In this document: piece after piece, positions 27,752-36,725 of the stretch
Layout of the letters: the number at the start of each line of letters is the position of its first letter
How positions within the stretch are numbered: position 1 is the stretch's first letter
Assembly (NCBI RefSeq): GCF_900207585.1
Contig: NZ_OAOP01000005.1
Coordinates: forward strand, 62,001-126,000
Origin: Bacillus oleivorans
GTDB taxonomy: Bacteria > Bacillota > Bacilli > Bacillales > JC228
Direction: 5' to 3'
DNA length: 64,000 bases
The notes under the pieces: generated by a model
Seen by the model: only the letters and a program-made list of their open reading frames with translations
What the model was told of the DNA's origin: nothing
Databases searched by the model: none
Program-made: the position numbers and the translations under genes

Positions 27752-27826
27752 AGTTTGAATTGTTTAAAAAGTATGCTAATTTGTCCATACTTTTTAGTGA
27801 TTCTAACAAATAAAGGGGAAACAAAG

Positions 27827-28009
27827 ATGGTTCAGGTTAAATTATTTGACTGTGATCATGAAAAGGATTTACAGGATGCGATCAACCGCTTTTTAGCTAC
27901 ATTAGACAGTTCAGATGTAATCGACATTAAATATGGTGTTTCAGCTTTTACCGAGCCTGCTGGTGATCAAATTTATTGTTTCACCGCAATGGTTGTGTAT
28001 CACGCCTGA
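27827..28009 (+). CDS. cse60: Cse60-family sporulation protein
   Basis: 60 residues starting [23 protein letters not shown] and ending [11 protein letters not shown]. Size and sequence style match Cse60, a small SigE-dependent sporulation protein known in Bacillus (YteV in B. subtilis). Its function is unknown. ATG 27827 is preceded by AAAGGGGAA; an upstream ATG gives an unlikely hydrophobic extension. Its last 10 bases overlap the end of the convergent ytfP gene. It is evidence that the organism forms spores. Confidence 0.85.
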   Translation: MVQVKLFDCDHEKDLQDAINRFLATLDSSDVIDIKYGVSAFTEPAGDQIYCFTAMVVYHA

Positions 28010-29310
28010 TGGACTGCGCGAATCTCCTTTGCTTCTTCGGCTGCATTTAATCCGGCGAGCCGGCCAGTAACAAGCGCAGATGTAATATTATATCCGCCTG
28101 TATAGCCGTGGATATCGAGAATTTCCCCGCAAAAATAGAGTCCGCTTTGGAGCTTTGATTTCATCATTTTCGGTTCGATTTCTTTAATGGAAACACCGCC
28201 TCCTGTTACAAATGCTTTTTCAATGGATAAGGTTCCATTAACGAGAAAAGAAAATCCCTTGCATAATTGAACAAACTTTCGCAGCTTATCGTGGCTAATT
28301 TGACTTGCCAAATCAGATGGGTCAATCCCTGCACGCTCGAATAAAAAGTGTAAGTATCGCTCGGGTAAAACACCTTTTAAAACATTTTTTACTGCTTTTT
28401 TCGGTTCATCTTTAAGCTGTTTTATCAAATTTTGAAACAATTGTTCGGCGTTTTCTCCCGGAATTGCATCAATTGACATGGTTACTTCATTTAGCTTCCA
28501 TTTCTTCATAGCTTTTACGACAAATTGGCTGCATCTGAGAACGGCTGGACCAGAGATGCCAAAATGGGTAAAAATCATATCCATCTTATGGGTAATGAGC
28601 GGTTTACCTTTTGGATCTAATACACTTAAAGCTACATCGCGAAGAGATAGGCCCTGCAATTGTTTAGACACAATAAAATCTTCTTTAGAAGTTAATGGTA
28701 CCTCTGTTGGATAAAGGTCTGTAATCGTATGTCCCGCTTTTTCAGCCCATGCGTATCCATCACCGGTTGAACCAGTATGAGGCACTGACTTCCCGCCAAC
28801 CGCAATAATAATAGTATACGTTTTAACTTTTTCACCATCGATTAATTCAACCTGATGACTGCCATTGTTGTCATAATGAATATCCTTTACTGGTGTGTTT
28901 GTCTGGATTTCTACGTTCAGATCATCTAATTTTCTAAGTAAAGCATCTACAACCGATTGGGCTTTATCAGAGATTGGAAACATTCGGCCATGATCTTCTT
29001 CTTTCAATTTCACTCCAAGATTTTCAAAAAAAGCAATAATATCTTCATTATTGAAAACGGAAAAAGCACTATATAAAAATCGGCCATTTCCAGGGATGTG
29101 CTTAACGATTTCATCAATCGGAAGCCGGTTGGTCACATTGCATCTGCCACCGCCGGAAATCGCGAGTTTCCGCCCTAATTTATTTCCTTTGTCTAGGAGC
29201 AGAACCTTTGCTCCGCTTTCTCCAGCAGCAATACCTGCCATTAACCCGGATGGTCCGCCGCCAATTACAATACAATCATAAATCAATTCATTCACCTGCC
29301 TGCTTTTCAT
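28000..29310 (-). CDS. ytfP: FAD-dependent oxidoreductase, HI0933/YtfP family
   Basis: Up to 436 residues. Rossmann dinucleotide site [19 protein letters not shown] near the N-terminus, [25 protein letters not shown], and near the end [28 protein letters not shown] (conserved FAD motif; core GYTGGYN). This is the YhiN/HI0933 family, whose reaction is unknown. The start is uncertain: ATG 29310 lacks a good ribosome site, while TTG 29286 has GGCAGGTG at good spacing and gives a start ([10 protein letters not shown]) nearer the family norm. Confidence 0.87.
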   Translation of the reverse strand: MKSRQVNELIYDCIVIGGGPSGLMAGIAAGESGAKVLLLDKGNKLGRKLAISGGGRCNVTNRLPIDEIVKHIPGNGRFLYSAFSVFNNEDIIAFFENLGVKLKEEDHGRMFPISDKAQSVVDALLRKLDDLNVEIQTNTPVKDIHYDNNGSHQVELIDGEKVKTYTIIIAVGGKSVPHTGSTGDGYAWAEKAGHTITDLYPTEVPLTSKEDFIVSKQLQGLSLRDVALSVLDPKGKPLITHKMDMIFTHFGISGPAVLRCSQFVVKAMKKWKLNEVTMSIDAIPGENAEQLFQNLIKQLKDEPKKAVKNVLKGVLPERYLHFLFERAGIDPSDLASQISHDKLRKFVQLCKGFSFLVNGTLSIEKAFVTGGGVSIKEIEPKMMKSKLQSGLYFCGEILDIHGYTGGYNITSALVTGRLAGLNAAEEAKEIRAVHQA

Positions 29311-29321
29311 TTTGAGACATA

Positions 29322-29606
29322 GGGACGGTTCGAGTGCACTGAAAAATCTTGACTATGTTAAAGTTCATTATTGATTTTTTAACGCAGTTGATTGGAGCGG
29401 AAGGCGCGAAGACTCATGCGGGAGAACGGTGCAGGGGAGACCCCGCAGGCGCTATAGCGCCGAGGAGGCTCCCCGCATCGCCCGCGGAAAGCGAAGCGCC
29501 TGGAGTGCAAATCAACATCTAAGTTTTACAGACATTACGTTTTCAGTGCCCTCGGACGGTTCTTGCGTTTCAGAAGTATGGATGAAACGCAAGAACCGTC
29601 CCCCCG
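29322..29606. repeat. Composite inverted-repeat element with GGGACGGTTC ends
   Basis: The left end reads GGGACGGTTCGAGTGCACTG and the right end GCAAGAACCGTCCC; next to them, CACTGAAAA and TTTTCAGTG are also inverted. At the right end is a 19-bp perfect stem, 29554-29572 with 29583-29601 (GGACGGTTCTTGCGTTTCA). Nested inside is a copy of the dispersed element (29387-29516). No transposase is present. This explains most of the 406-bp gap between ytfP and murJ. Confidence 0.6.
29387..29516. repeat. Dispersed inverted-repeat element, copy 2 (best preserved)
   Basis: Bounded by GTTGATTGGAGCGGAAGGCG and GCGCCTGGAGTGCAAATCAAC-like ends. Inside are GCGAAGACTCATGCGGGAG, GGAGACCCCGCAGGCGC, GAGGAGGCTCCCCGC and CCCGCGGAAAGCGAAGCG, GC-rich blocks that recur at 50.5 and 56.7 kb. 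Very GC-rich compared with its surroundings and without a reading frame of its own. Confidence 0.7.
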
Positions 29607-29716
29607 TTTCACTTTGATATGTAAAAGAAAATTGTCAATTCAGCTGGAAAACATGTAAACTACAGATAGCGTCATACAAGAATCGACAGATAGCGAAAGA
29701 TTAGGAAGGATTAATC

Positions 29717-31330
29717 ATGTCTTCAAGTCTAATACGGGGTACCTTAATTTTAACGTTAGGTACATTTATTTCTAAATTTTTGGGCCTTTTTTATGTGATC
29801 CCGATGTACTCTATTTTAGGGCAAGAGGGAACGGCTTTATACCAATATGGATACGTGCCATATACAATTGCCATCAGTGTTGCAACTGCGGGCGTACCGC
29901 TTGCCGTATCTAAGTTTATCTCAAAATACAATGCAATGGAAGAATATGAAGTCGGAAGGAAATTGTTCAGGTCTGGGATATTTTTAATGCTTTTGACCGG
30001 TTTTGCTACCTTTCTAATCCTTTTTGCATTAGCACCCTTACTCGCTGATTCTATTATTCCCGATGAAGGATTTTTATCAACAAAAGATGATGTTATTGGA
30101 GTTATTCGTGCTGTCAGCTTTGCCCTCATCCTTGTTCCTTTTCTCAGCTTAATTCGCGGCTTTTTCCAGGGACATGAATCGATGGGGCCATCTGCTGTTT
30201 CTCAAGTTGTAGAACAAATTGTTAGGATTGTCTTTTTATTAGCAGGGTCTTTTGCAGTGATTTATATTTTTCATGGTGAATTAAGTACAGCTGTTAATCT
30301 TGCCACCTTTGCTGCCTTTGTCGGAGCGGTTGGGGGACTTGTAGTTCTTGGCTGGTATTGGTTTAGGAGAAAATCCCATTTGGACAAACTCACCCTTCAA
30401 AGTAAAGGGAGGGTTCATTTAACGACATGGGAAATGTACAAAGAGCTTTTAACGTATGCTGGTCCTTTTATTTTAGTCGGGATTGCCAATCCCCTTTTCC
30501 AATTTATTGATCAGCTGACCTTTAACCGAGCTATGCTAGAGGCCGGTTTTAATGGGGTGGAGGCAGAGAAGGCATTTTCTGCGATTAACTTTTCATCGCA
30601 CAAACTTGTTATGATTCCTGTTTCTCTAGCGATTGCATTATCCTTAACGTTAGTCCCAGTTATTACGAAGTCGTTTGTTCGGCAAGAATATAAAACCCTG
30701 CATGATCAGCTGAATCAAACCTTTCAAGTTTTATTATTCTTAACAGTTCCTGCCTGTGCAGGTCTGATGCTGTTGGCTGAACCAATGTATACCTTTTTCT
30801 ATGAAAATGACCCTTTAGGGATTGGAATTTTGCGAGCCTACGCTCCAGTTGCGATTCTGTTCGCATTGTTTTCCGTTACGGCGGCTATTCTTCAGGGCGT
30901 TAACGAACAACGTTATACGCTTTTAAGCTTGCTAGTCGGACTTTTGGTTAAATTAAGTCTTAATATTCCTTTGATTAAATGGCTTGATGCGGAAGGAGCG
31001 ATAGCTGCTACAGCTCTTGGATATGCCGCTGCCATCTCCATTAATTTGTTTGTGATAAAATGGACCACAGCTTTCCAATATAAAAAAGTAATGAAGGTTT
31101 CTTTTCTTGTGTTGCTTCTTACAGTCTTTATGTCATTAGCAGTTTGGGCTGTTTATACAATTTTTGCGGCCTTCTTTGAACCGGTAACAAAGCTTCAAGC
31201 ACTATGGTTATTGATTCCAAGTGTATTAATGGGAATGATTGCTTATGGGCTTGTCAGTTTAAAGCTGGGAATTGTAGCTAAACTATTCCCTAGCCAATAT
31301 CAAAAGTTAAAAATGAAGGTTCTTGGGTAA
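29717..31330 (+). CDS. murJ: MurJ-type lipid II flippase / polysaccharide export protein (YtgP)
   Basis: 537 residues with about fourteen membrane helices, MOP/MviN superfamily. It opens SSSLIRGTLILTLGTFISKFLGLFYVIPMY; RGFFQGHESMGPSAVSQVVEQIVRI is a conserved block of the Gram-positive YtgP/SpoVB branch. B. subtilis YtgP is the MurJ flippase moving lipid II across the membrane for peptidoglycan synthesis. Length and position (after ytfP) match. ATG 29717 follows AGGAAGGA. SpoVB paralogues are similar, but synteny favours YtgP. Confidence 0.88.
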   Translation: MSSSLIRGTLILTLGTFISKFLGLFYVIPMYSILGQEGTALYQYGYVPYTIAISVATAGVPLAVSKFISKYNAMEEYEVGRKLFRSGIFLMLLTGFATFLILFALAPLLADSIIPDEGFLSTKDDVIGVIRAVSFALILVPFLSLIRGFFQGHESMGPSAVSQVVEQIVRIVFLLAGSFAVIYIFHGELSTAVNLATFAAFVGAVGGLVVLGWYWFRRKSHLDKLTLQSKGRVHLTTWEMYKELLTYAGPFILVGIANPLFQFIDQLTFNRAMLEAGFNGVEAEKAFSAINFSSHKLVMIPVSLAIALSLTLVPVITKSFVRQEYKTLHDQLNQTFQVLLFLTVPACAGLMLLAEPMYTFFYENDPLGIGILRAYAPVAILFALFSVTAAILQGVNEQRYTLLSLLVGLLVKLSLNIPLIKWLDAEGAIAATALGYAAAISINLFVIKWTTAFQYKKVMKVSFLVLLLTVFMSLAVWAVYTIFAAFFEPVTKLQALWLLIPSVLMGMIAYGLVSLKLGIVAKLFPSQYQKLKMKVLG

Positions 31331-31354
31331 TTTGCATAATTTCAGAGAAAGAAG

Positions 31355-31395
31355 AAAGCGGTAAACTCCATCAAGGAGAACCGCTCTCTTTTTAA
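31355..31395. terminator. Bidirectional terminator between murJ and the GGQFP-repeat gene
   Basis: AAAGCGG-AACTCC pairs with GGAGAACCGCT, followed by CTCTTTTTAA, and with A-rich bases on the other side. Confidence 0.7.
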
Positions 31396-31613
31396 TATTC
31401 TTCGTCGCGAATGCCTAATCTGCGTTCAATGCGGTCAACCCGGCGTTCCAATCGGTCTATTTCACGATTTTTACGTTCTACTTCTCGTTCAAGCCGACTC
31501 AAACGCCGTTCAAACTGACCGCCTCCAGGGAAACCGCCTGGGAACTGTCCGCCGGGGAATTGACCGCCTGGGAACTGACCAAATTGACCAGGCTGCTGCT
31601 GTTGTCTGTACAT
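31392..31613 (-). CDS. Small GGQFP-repeat / charged coiled-coil protein
   Basis: 73 residues in two distinct parts. Residues 1-35 are low-complexity: MYRQQQQ, then GQFGQF and three tandem GGQFP units and GGFPGGG. Residues 36-73 form a highly charged heptad helix (FERRLSRLEREVERKNREIDRLERRVDRIERRL; repeating R-x-x-R-L-E). GAGGAGG lies seven bases before the ATG. Such Gly/Gln/Phe repeats suggest an assembly or coat-type protein in a sporeformer, but I recognise no family and the role is unknown. Confidence 0.65.
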   Translation of the reverse strand: MYRQQQQPGQFGQFPGGQFPGGQFPGGFPGGGQFERRLSRLEREVERKNREIDRLERRVDRIERRLGIRDEEY

Positions 31614-31709
31614 AGGAACCCTCCTCAATTTAGATTCATAGTAGTTTATGAATAGACGGTAATCCCTGTCACAGATATTAGAAAGATTCAAATGAATTGG
31701 GTGGATAAA

Positions 31710-32435
31710 ATGCGAATTGATAAAATGCTAGCCAACTTAGGCTTTGGGAGCCGCAAAGAGGTCAAAAAGCTTTTAAAAGACGGAGCCGTTCAAGTAAATA
31801 GCTCACTGGTGAAGGATGGCAAAGAACAGGTGAATCCTGTAGAAGATACTGTTACGGTTCACGGTGAAACGGTCGAGTATAAGGAATTTATTTATTTAAT
31901 GATGAACAAACCTCCAGGTGTTATTTCGGCAACCGAGGATATGAAGGAGGAGACTGTGCTTGATCTGCTGGAATGGGAGGATGCTTTGTTTCAACCATTT
32001 CCGGTCGGCCGCCTCGACAAGGATACGGAGGGTCTTTTACTGTTAACCAATGATGGACAGCTTGCACACCAACTGCTTTCCCCTAAAAAGCATGTCCCAA
32101 AGACTTATTTTGCCGTTATTGAAGGGGAAGTGAATGAAGACGATATTGCGGCTTTTAAAAAAGGGGTTACGTTAGATGACGGTTATGTGACGAAGCCGGG
32201 AATCCTTGAAATTTTAAAAAAGGGACCGACTTCTGACATTGCGTTAACAATTACGGAGGGTAAATTCCATCAGGTTAAAAGAATGTTCCTCGCGCGTGGG
32301 AAGAGGGTCATTTATTTAAAAAGAATATCAATGGGATCTTTAAAGCTGGACGAGTCCTTAGAATTAGGGGAGTATAGGGAGCTGACAGAGGAGGAAGTCG
32401 AGCTTTTGCGTGATCGTAAAGATTTGCAAGAATGA
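31710..32435 (+). CDS. ytzG: RsuA-family 16S rRNA pseudouridine synthase (YtzG)
   Basis: About 241 residues. The N-terminal S4 RNA-binding domain (MRIDKMLANLGFGSRKEVKKLLKDGAVQVN) is followed by the RsuA/RluB/E/F catalytic domain, with the active-site GRLDKDTEGLLLLTNDG near residue 100; the Asp in RLDKD is catalytic. It should convert a uridine in small-subunit rRNA to pseudouridine. ATG 31710 is chosen because GGGTGG precedes it. In B. subtilis ytzG also follows ytgP. Confidence 0.9.
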   Translation: MRIDKMLANLGFGSRKEVKKLLKDGAVQVNSSLVKDGKEQVNPVEDTVTVHGETVEYKEFIYLMMNKPPGVISATEDMKEETVLDLLEWEDALFQPFPVGRLDKDTEGLLLLTNDGQLAHQLLSPKKHVPKTYFAVIEGEVNEDDIAAFKKGVTLDDGYVTKPGILEILKKGPTSDIALTITEGKFHQVKRMFLARGKRVIYLKRISMGSLKLDESLELGEYRELTEEEVELLRDRKDLQE

Positions 32436-32444
32436 TTGTTGCAT

Positions 32445-32612
32445 AAGTCTGTTTTCGCAAAGAATGATGTTTTTCGGATTATTAAGAAAGAGCCTGTGAT
32501 TTGGATACGATTGCGTTTGGATTCACCCAAGCTGTCTAAATAAGCCCATGATTCAGACACGAAAGGCATTATATTCACTAAGCCTGTCCAAATAAGTCTC
32601 TATGTTGGATCC
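32445..32612. repeat. 52-bp-period hairpin array, locus C (short, decayed)
   Basis: Two clear units start at 32534 and 32586 (GTCTAAATAAG... and GTCCAAATAAG...), 52 bp apart. Each spans 25 nt ending in CAGAC or TTGGAT, so the GTC...GAC/GGAT ends can pair. Further upstream AGCCTGTGATTTGG (32491) and AAGTCTGTTTTCG (32445) look like decayed units with altered spacing. The rest of the 284-bp gap between the convergent ytzG and ytzE holds only the terminator at 32649. Confidence 0.5.
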
Positions 32613-32648
32613 AATTCAGTACTGAGAGCAAATAAACAGAGCGCAAAT

Positions 32649-32682
32649 AAAAAGACTGCTGAACAAACACAGCAGTCTTTTC
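32649..32682. terminator. Bidirectional terminator between ytzG and ytzE
   Basis: AAAAAGACTGCT pairs perfectly with AGCAGTCTTTT, with A-run and T-run on opposite sides. Confidence 0.8.
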
Positions 32683-32719
32683 TCGTTATTGGAATTTCTA
32701 TATGTACGTGTCGATATTT

Positions 32720-32941
32720 CTACGAAGTCAATTTTACTTTTTTTCTGGTAGTGGTCCATTTGCCGCGGCTTGGACTTGTCACTAAGTTGTTATAGGCTAA
32801 CACATTTAAATCTCTTTGGATGGTTCTGGAGGTCATATCAAATTCCTCTACAAGCTCTTGGGTGGAAACCGTACCGTTTTCTTTAATGAACATATACATA
32901 GATTTTATACGAGTCAGCATACGGTCAGTTGTAGGTTTCAA
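32720..32941 (-). CDS. ytzE: DeoR-type HTH protein (YtzE)
   Basis: 73 residues, essentially a lone DeoR helix-turn-helix: NGTVSTQELVEEFDMTSRTIQRDLNVLAYNNLV. No effector-binding domain follows, so it is either a minimal regulator or works with a partner. It matches YtzE of B. subtilis in size. The start is TTG 32941, with AAGGAGTGG at good spacing; upstream in-frame sequence is unlike the family. Transcription would run away from the second amiE gene. Confidence 0.85.
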   Translation of the reverse strand: MKPTTDRMLTRIKSMYMFIKENGTVSTQELVEEFDMTSRTIQRDLNVLAYNNLVTSPSRGKWTTTRKKVKLTS

Positions 32942-33339
32942 AAAACCACTCCTTATGAACTTTTTCCAAAGGCAACTCAGGCTGTCGTCCATTTTCTAAC
33001 TATGCTGTGTATGGGTTCGCTAAGCAAACATCTCCTTTTAATCAACTTTACACCTCTTATTTTAGACTTTTCTCTACAAAATGACCAGTAATTCACAGAT
33101 AATTTACAAAATGAATGGCTAAAGGGGCTGGAGTCTAGGGATCCCTTCTTTTTTCCATCTATATGATGAAGCATCATTGGGATTACCCTATTTTTTAAAA
33201 TAATAACTGCTCCCGGGTCGAAAGTAATAAAAAATCATCTCTTTTTGATTCCAATGGATTATAGACTCTATGTTCTTAATATAAGTTAATAGAATTAAGA
33301 TTCGAAATAAACTGATAATTTATAAGGAGGAAAGAAATT
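32942..33339. other. Intergenic region between divergent ytzE and the second amiE
   Basis: 398 bp, AT-rich, without a credible gene. The only clear element is AAGGAGGAAAG, the ribosome site of the downstream gene. I saw no strong SigA promoter and no stable hairpin. A stretch TATAGACTCTATG near 33250 is a weak inverted repeat. Confidence 0.4.
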
Positions 33340-35046
33340 TTGAAACAAATCCAGTCTATTTCTCTATCTATCTTACTACTTTTATCAACATTTTTTAGTA
33401 CTGCATTCATAGTCAATGCGAACAATACTACAGCTGATTCATCCATGGAAGTGCCAGATAAAAAACCGCAAGCGCCAACAAAGGCTCATCCGAAGTTTTC
33501 ATGGAGTCATCCAGGTCCGCTTTCACCTGTTCTGCATCCAGGATCGGCTAGGGGTGCTGGAATGATGGAAGGGCCGCTTGAGGAAATTGATTCGATCATG
33601 GAAACGATGATTACTGATGGTGTCATGCCAGGGGCTGTGACCTTTGTTGCTCGACGAGGACATATTGTTCAGCATGAGGCATATGGATATGCCTACAAAT
33701 ATGAAGATGCTGAATTTGCAGAAGCAGAAGATCCAATTCCAATGAATAAAAATACGATTTTCGATTTGGCATCCATCAGTAAAATTTTCACAACGACGGC
33801 TGCGATGATTTTATATGAAGATGGATATTTTGAACTCGACGATCAGGTTGCTGAACATATTCCGGAATTTGCAGTGAACGGAAAAGAGAAAGTTACCATT
33901 GAGCAGCTGATGACACATACATCAGGCTTCGCACCTAGCGCTCCGGTTGCCGATGTGGAAGGAACAAGAGAAGATAGATTGCAATACGTCTTGCAATATC
34001 CGCTTCGAAATGAACCCGGAACTACATACACTTACAGTGACCTCAATATGATTACACTAGGAGTCTTGGTCGAGCGTTTATCCGGCAAACGTTTAGATGA
34101 ATTCGTGAAAGAAGAAATAACCGAACCTCTTGGAATGAAAGATACGATGTACAATCCTCCTGAAGATTTGAAATATCGAATTGCTGCAACAGAAGATCAG
34201 CCATGGACCGGCCGCGGAATTGTTTGGGGAGAAGTTCATGATGAAAAGGCTTGGGCTTTGGATGGAGTGGCAGGACATGCGGGTGTTTTTTCTACAGCAG
34301 AAGACCTTGCCAAACTCGCACACATGTATTTGAATGATGGAAGATACGGGAACAAGCAAATTTTACAGTCTGAAACAATAGAATTATTGGTTGAAAATCA
34401 AATCCCGGAATTCCCTGGAGATGATCACGGTTTAGGCTGGGAACTTAATCAAATATGGTATATGGATGCATTAACTGAATCATATACCTTAGGGCACACC
34501 GGTTACACAGGAACATCCATTGCAGTAAGCCAAAACAATGATACGATTGCCATTTTATTAACGAATCGAGTACATCCTACAAGAAATACTGTTTCTACCA
34601 ATCCGGCAAGACGTGCATTTGCGCAACAAGTTGCCGATGCAATCCCGGTTTCCATTCCTAATAAAAACGGCGCCTGGTTTTCGGGGTACGGTGGAAATGT
34701 CAATAAAACATTAACAGCAGAGGTAAATCTTGTGGGAGACGCAACCTTATCCTTTGATACATGGTATCGTACAGAGGATGGATACGATATCGGTTATGTA
34801 GAGGTTTCTAGTGACGGAGAAACCTGGGCTACACTAAATGATAACCATACAGGATCTAGCGTAGATTGGATAACAAAGGAACTTTCCATCCCCGCGGGAA
34901 CAACCCATATCCGATTCCGCTATGCAACGGATACCTATTATAATGGCAGGGGCTGGTATGTAACTAATGCCAAACTTGTTACTTCCTCTGGAAAATCACT
35001 ACCTCTTGAACTAAACAGTGAGGAATGGGTTTGGAGAAATTATTAA
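33340..35046 (+). CDS. Second AmiE-type secreted serine hydrolase (paralogue)
   Basis: 568 residues, collinear over its whole length with the protein at 20053 and with most residues identical by eye, including the added C-terminal domain. Signal peptide about 1-28. Catalytic Ser-x-x-Lys in ASISKIFTTTAAM, YTYSDLN, and GHTGYTGTS are intact. Start TTG 33340 behind AAGGAGGAAAG. Unlike the first copy it stands alone, without nagZ or namZ, and ends in its own terminator. It likely has the same muropeptide amidase activity under different control. Confidence 0.8.
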   Translation: MKQIQSISLSILLLLSTFFSTAFIVNANNTTADSSMEVPDKKPQAPTKAHPKFSWSHPGPLSPVLHPGSARGAGMMEGPLEEIDSIMETMITDGVMPGAVTFVARRGHIVQHEAYGYAYKYEDAEFAEAEDPIPMNKNTIFDLASISKIFTTTAAMILYEDGYFELDDQVAEHIPEFAVNGKEKVTIEQLMTHTSGFAPSAPVADVEGTREDRLQYVLQYPLRNEPGTTYTYSDLNMITLGVLVERLSGKRLDEFVKEEITEPLGMKDTMYNPPEDLKYRIAATEDQPWTGRGIVWGEVHDEKAWALDGVAGHAGVFSTAEDLAKLAHMYLNDGRYGNKQILQSETIELLVENQIPEFPGDDHGLGWELNQIWYMDALTESYTLGHTGYTGTSIAVSQNNDTIAILLTNRVHPTRNTVSTNPARRAFAQQVADAIPVSIPNKNGAWFSGYGGNVNKTLTAEVNLVGDATLSFDTWYRTEDGYDIGYVEVSSDGETWATLNDNHTGSSVDWITKELSIPAGTTHIRFRYATDTYYNGRGWYVTNAKLVTSSGKSLPLELNSEEWVWRNY

Positions 35047-35053
35047 TATCCAA

Positions 35054-35090
35054 TTCGGCATCCTATTATGTAGGATGCCAAATTTTTTCT
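35054..35090 (+). terminator. Terminator after the second amiE
   Basis: GGCATCCTA pairs perfectly with TAGGATGCC, followed by AAATTTTTTCT. Confidence 0.8.
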
Positions 35091-35295
35091 AAAAGAATGA
35101 TAGGAAAATATTTTAATAGCGATTTTAGGAAGTAAGGAAAATTCATAGATTTTTAGGATTACCACACATCCCGCATTTCCGCCAGGGATTAAGACAAAGC
35201 AATGTTTTTGGGTTTGCTTCCTAAAGATATGGATAATCCTCCTTTCTTTTGATAAGCTTACGATATAATGCAATACATAAAAAGGAGACGCGGCA

Positions 35296-36711
35296 ATGGC
35301 TACCATTAATTGGTCAGAAGAAATTCTGAAACGTAAAAATGCGTTGTTAGAGGACACATTCGGACTGCTTTCGATTGAGAGTATCTTAGATGAAGCTAAA
35401 GCCACTAAAGATACCCCGCTTGGCGAGGGTGTAAAAGAAGCATTAGATTATATGCTTAGCCTAGGTGAAAGAGATGGCTTTAATGTAAAAAACGTAGATA
35501 ACCTAGCTGGTCATATTGAATATGGTAACGGCGAAGAAATTGTTGGCGTACTTTGTCATGTAGATGTGGTACCAGCTGGCGATGGCTGGACGAGTCCTCC
35601 CTTTTCCCCTGAAATTAGGGAAGGAAAGCTGTTTGCAAGGGGGGCTATGGATGATAAAGGTCCTACGATGGCTGCCTACTATGGTTTAAAGCTGATTAAG
35701 GAATTAAGCCTACCATTAAAGAAGAGGGTAAGGGTCATTATTGGGACAGATGAAGAAAGTAAATGGCGCTGTGTCAAGCGATACTTTGAGACGGAGGAAA
35801 TGCCAAAGCTTGGCTTTGCCCCTGACGCTGACTTCCCTATCATACATGCCGAAAAAGGAATTGCCGACTTCTTTATCGTCCAAAAACAATCCGCAAACTC
35901 AAGTGATGGGATCAGGGTCCTTTATTTTCAGTCTGGACAAAGGTTAAATATGGTGCCAGATCATGCAGTTGCCAAAATAGAGTCAGGAGAGGATACCTCC
36001 AGGATTCAAGAGCAATTTGAGCAATTTCTGCTAAACCACATGCTTACAGGTCATTATTCTTTTGAAAATAGCATAACGATTTTAAAGGTAGAGGGTGAAG
36101 CGGCTCACGCAATGGAACCGGATAAAGGAAAAAATGCAGGCCTTTATTTGAGTGCTTTTCTGTCAGAGCTAAGCCTTGATAAAAAAGCTAAAGCCTACTT
36201 CCGATTTATAAAAAACTTTTTATTTCAGGATTCAAGAGGTCAACAGCTCGGGCTTAAATATTCGGATGATATTACCGGGGATCTTACTGTAAATGCAGGT
36301 GTATTCGAATATAGTGATTCAGGGAAAGCACAGATTGGAATCAATATTCGCTATCCGGTTACGTATAGTATGGAGGAGCAATTAAAATCACTGCAAGCTC
36401 TTTTGGAAACACATGGTTTTGGATTAGAAGATTTTGATGACTCTAAACCGCATCATGTTGAAAAAGACAGCGTGCTCATTCAAATCTTAAAAAAGGTCTA
36501 TGAGGAGCAAACAGGTGAAGAGGCGAAGCTTTTAACTATTGGAGGGGGTACGTATGCAAGGTCCCTGAAAGCGGGTGTAGCATTCGGTCCTCTATTTCCA
36601 GGAAGACCGGACGTGGCTCACCAAAAGGATGAATATATTATCATTGACGATATGTTGAAAGCAGCATCTATTTATGCACAAGCGATTTTTGAGTTAGCTA
36701 ATAAAGATTAA
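35296..36711 (+). CDS. pepV: Dipeptidase PepV (M20 family)
   Basis: 471 residues. Zinc dipeptidase of the M20 clan: VGVLCHVDVVPAGDGW (first His and following Asp), FARGAMDDKGP (bridging Asp) and IIGTDEESKWRC (catalytic Glu pair). These motifs and the length fit PepV/YtjP. It hydrolyses dipeptides in the cytosol. AAAGGAGACGCGGCA precedes ATG 35296. The stop overlaps the region just before dat, so the two genes probably form an operon linking peptide breakdown and D-amino acid handling. Confidence 0.93.
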   Translation: MATINWSEEILKRKNALLEDTFGLLSIESILDEAKATKDTPLGEGVKEALDYMLSLGERDGFNVKNVDNLAGHIEYGNGEEIVGVLCHVDVVPAGDGWTSPPFSPEIREGKLFARGAMDDKGPTMAAYYGLKLIKELSLPLKKRVRVIIGTDEESKWRCVKRYFETEEMPKLGFAPDADFPIIHAEKGIADFFIVQKQSANSSDGIRVLYFQSGQRLNMVPDHAVAKIESGEDTSRIQEQFEQFLLNHMLTGHYSFENSITILKVEGEAAHAMEPDKGKNAGLYLSAFLSELSLDKKAKAYFRFIKNFLFQDSRGQQLGLKYSDDITGDLTVNAGVFEYSDSGKAQIGINIRYPVTYSMEEQLKSLQALLETHGFGLEDFDDSKPHHVEKDSVLIQILKKVYEEQTGEEAKLLTIGGGTYARSLKAGVAFGPLFPGRPDVAHQKDEYIIIDDMLKAASIYAQAIFELANKD

Positions 36712-36725
36712 TGGGGGAAGAACAG

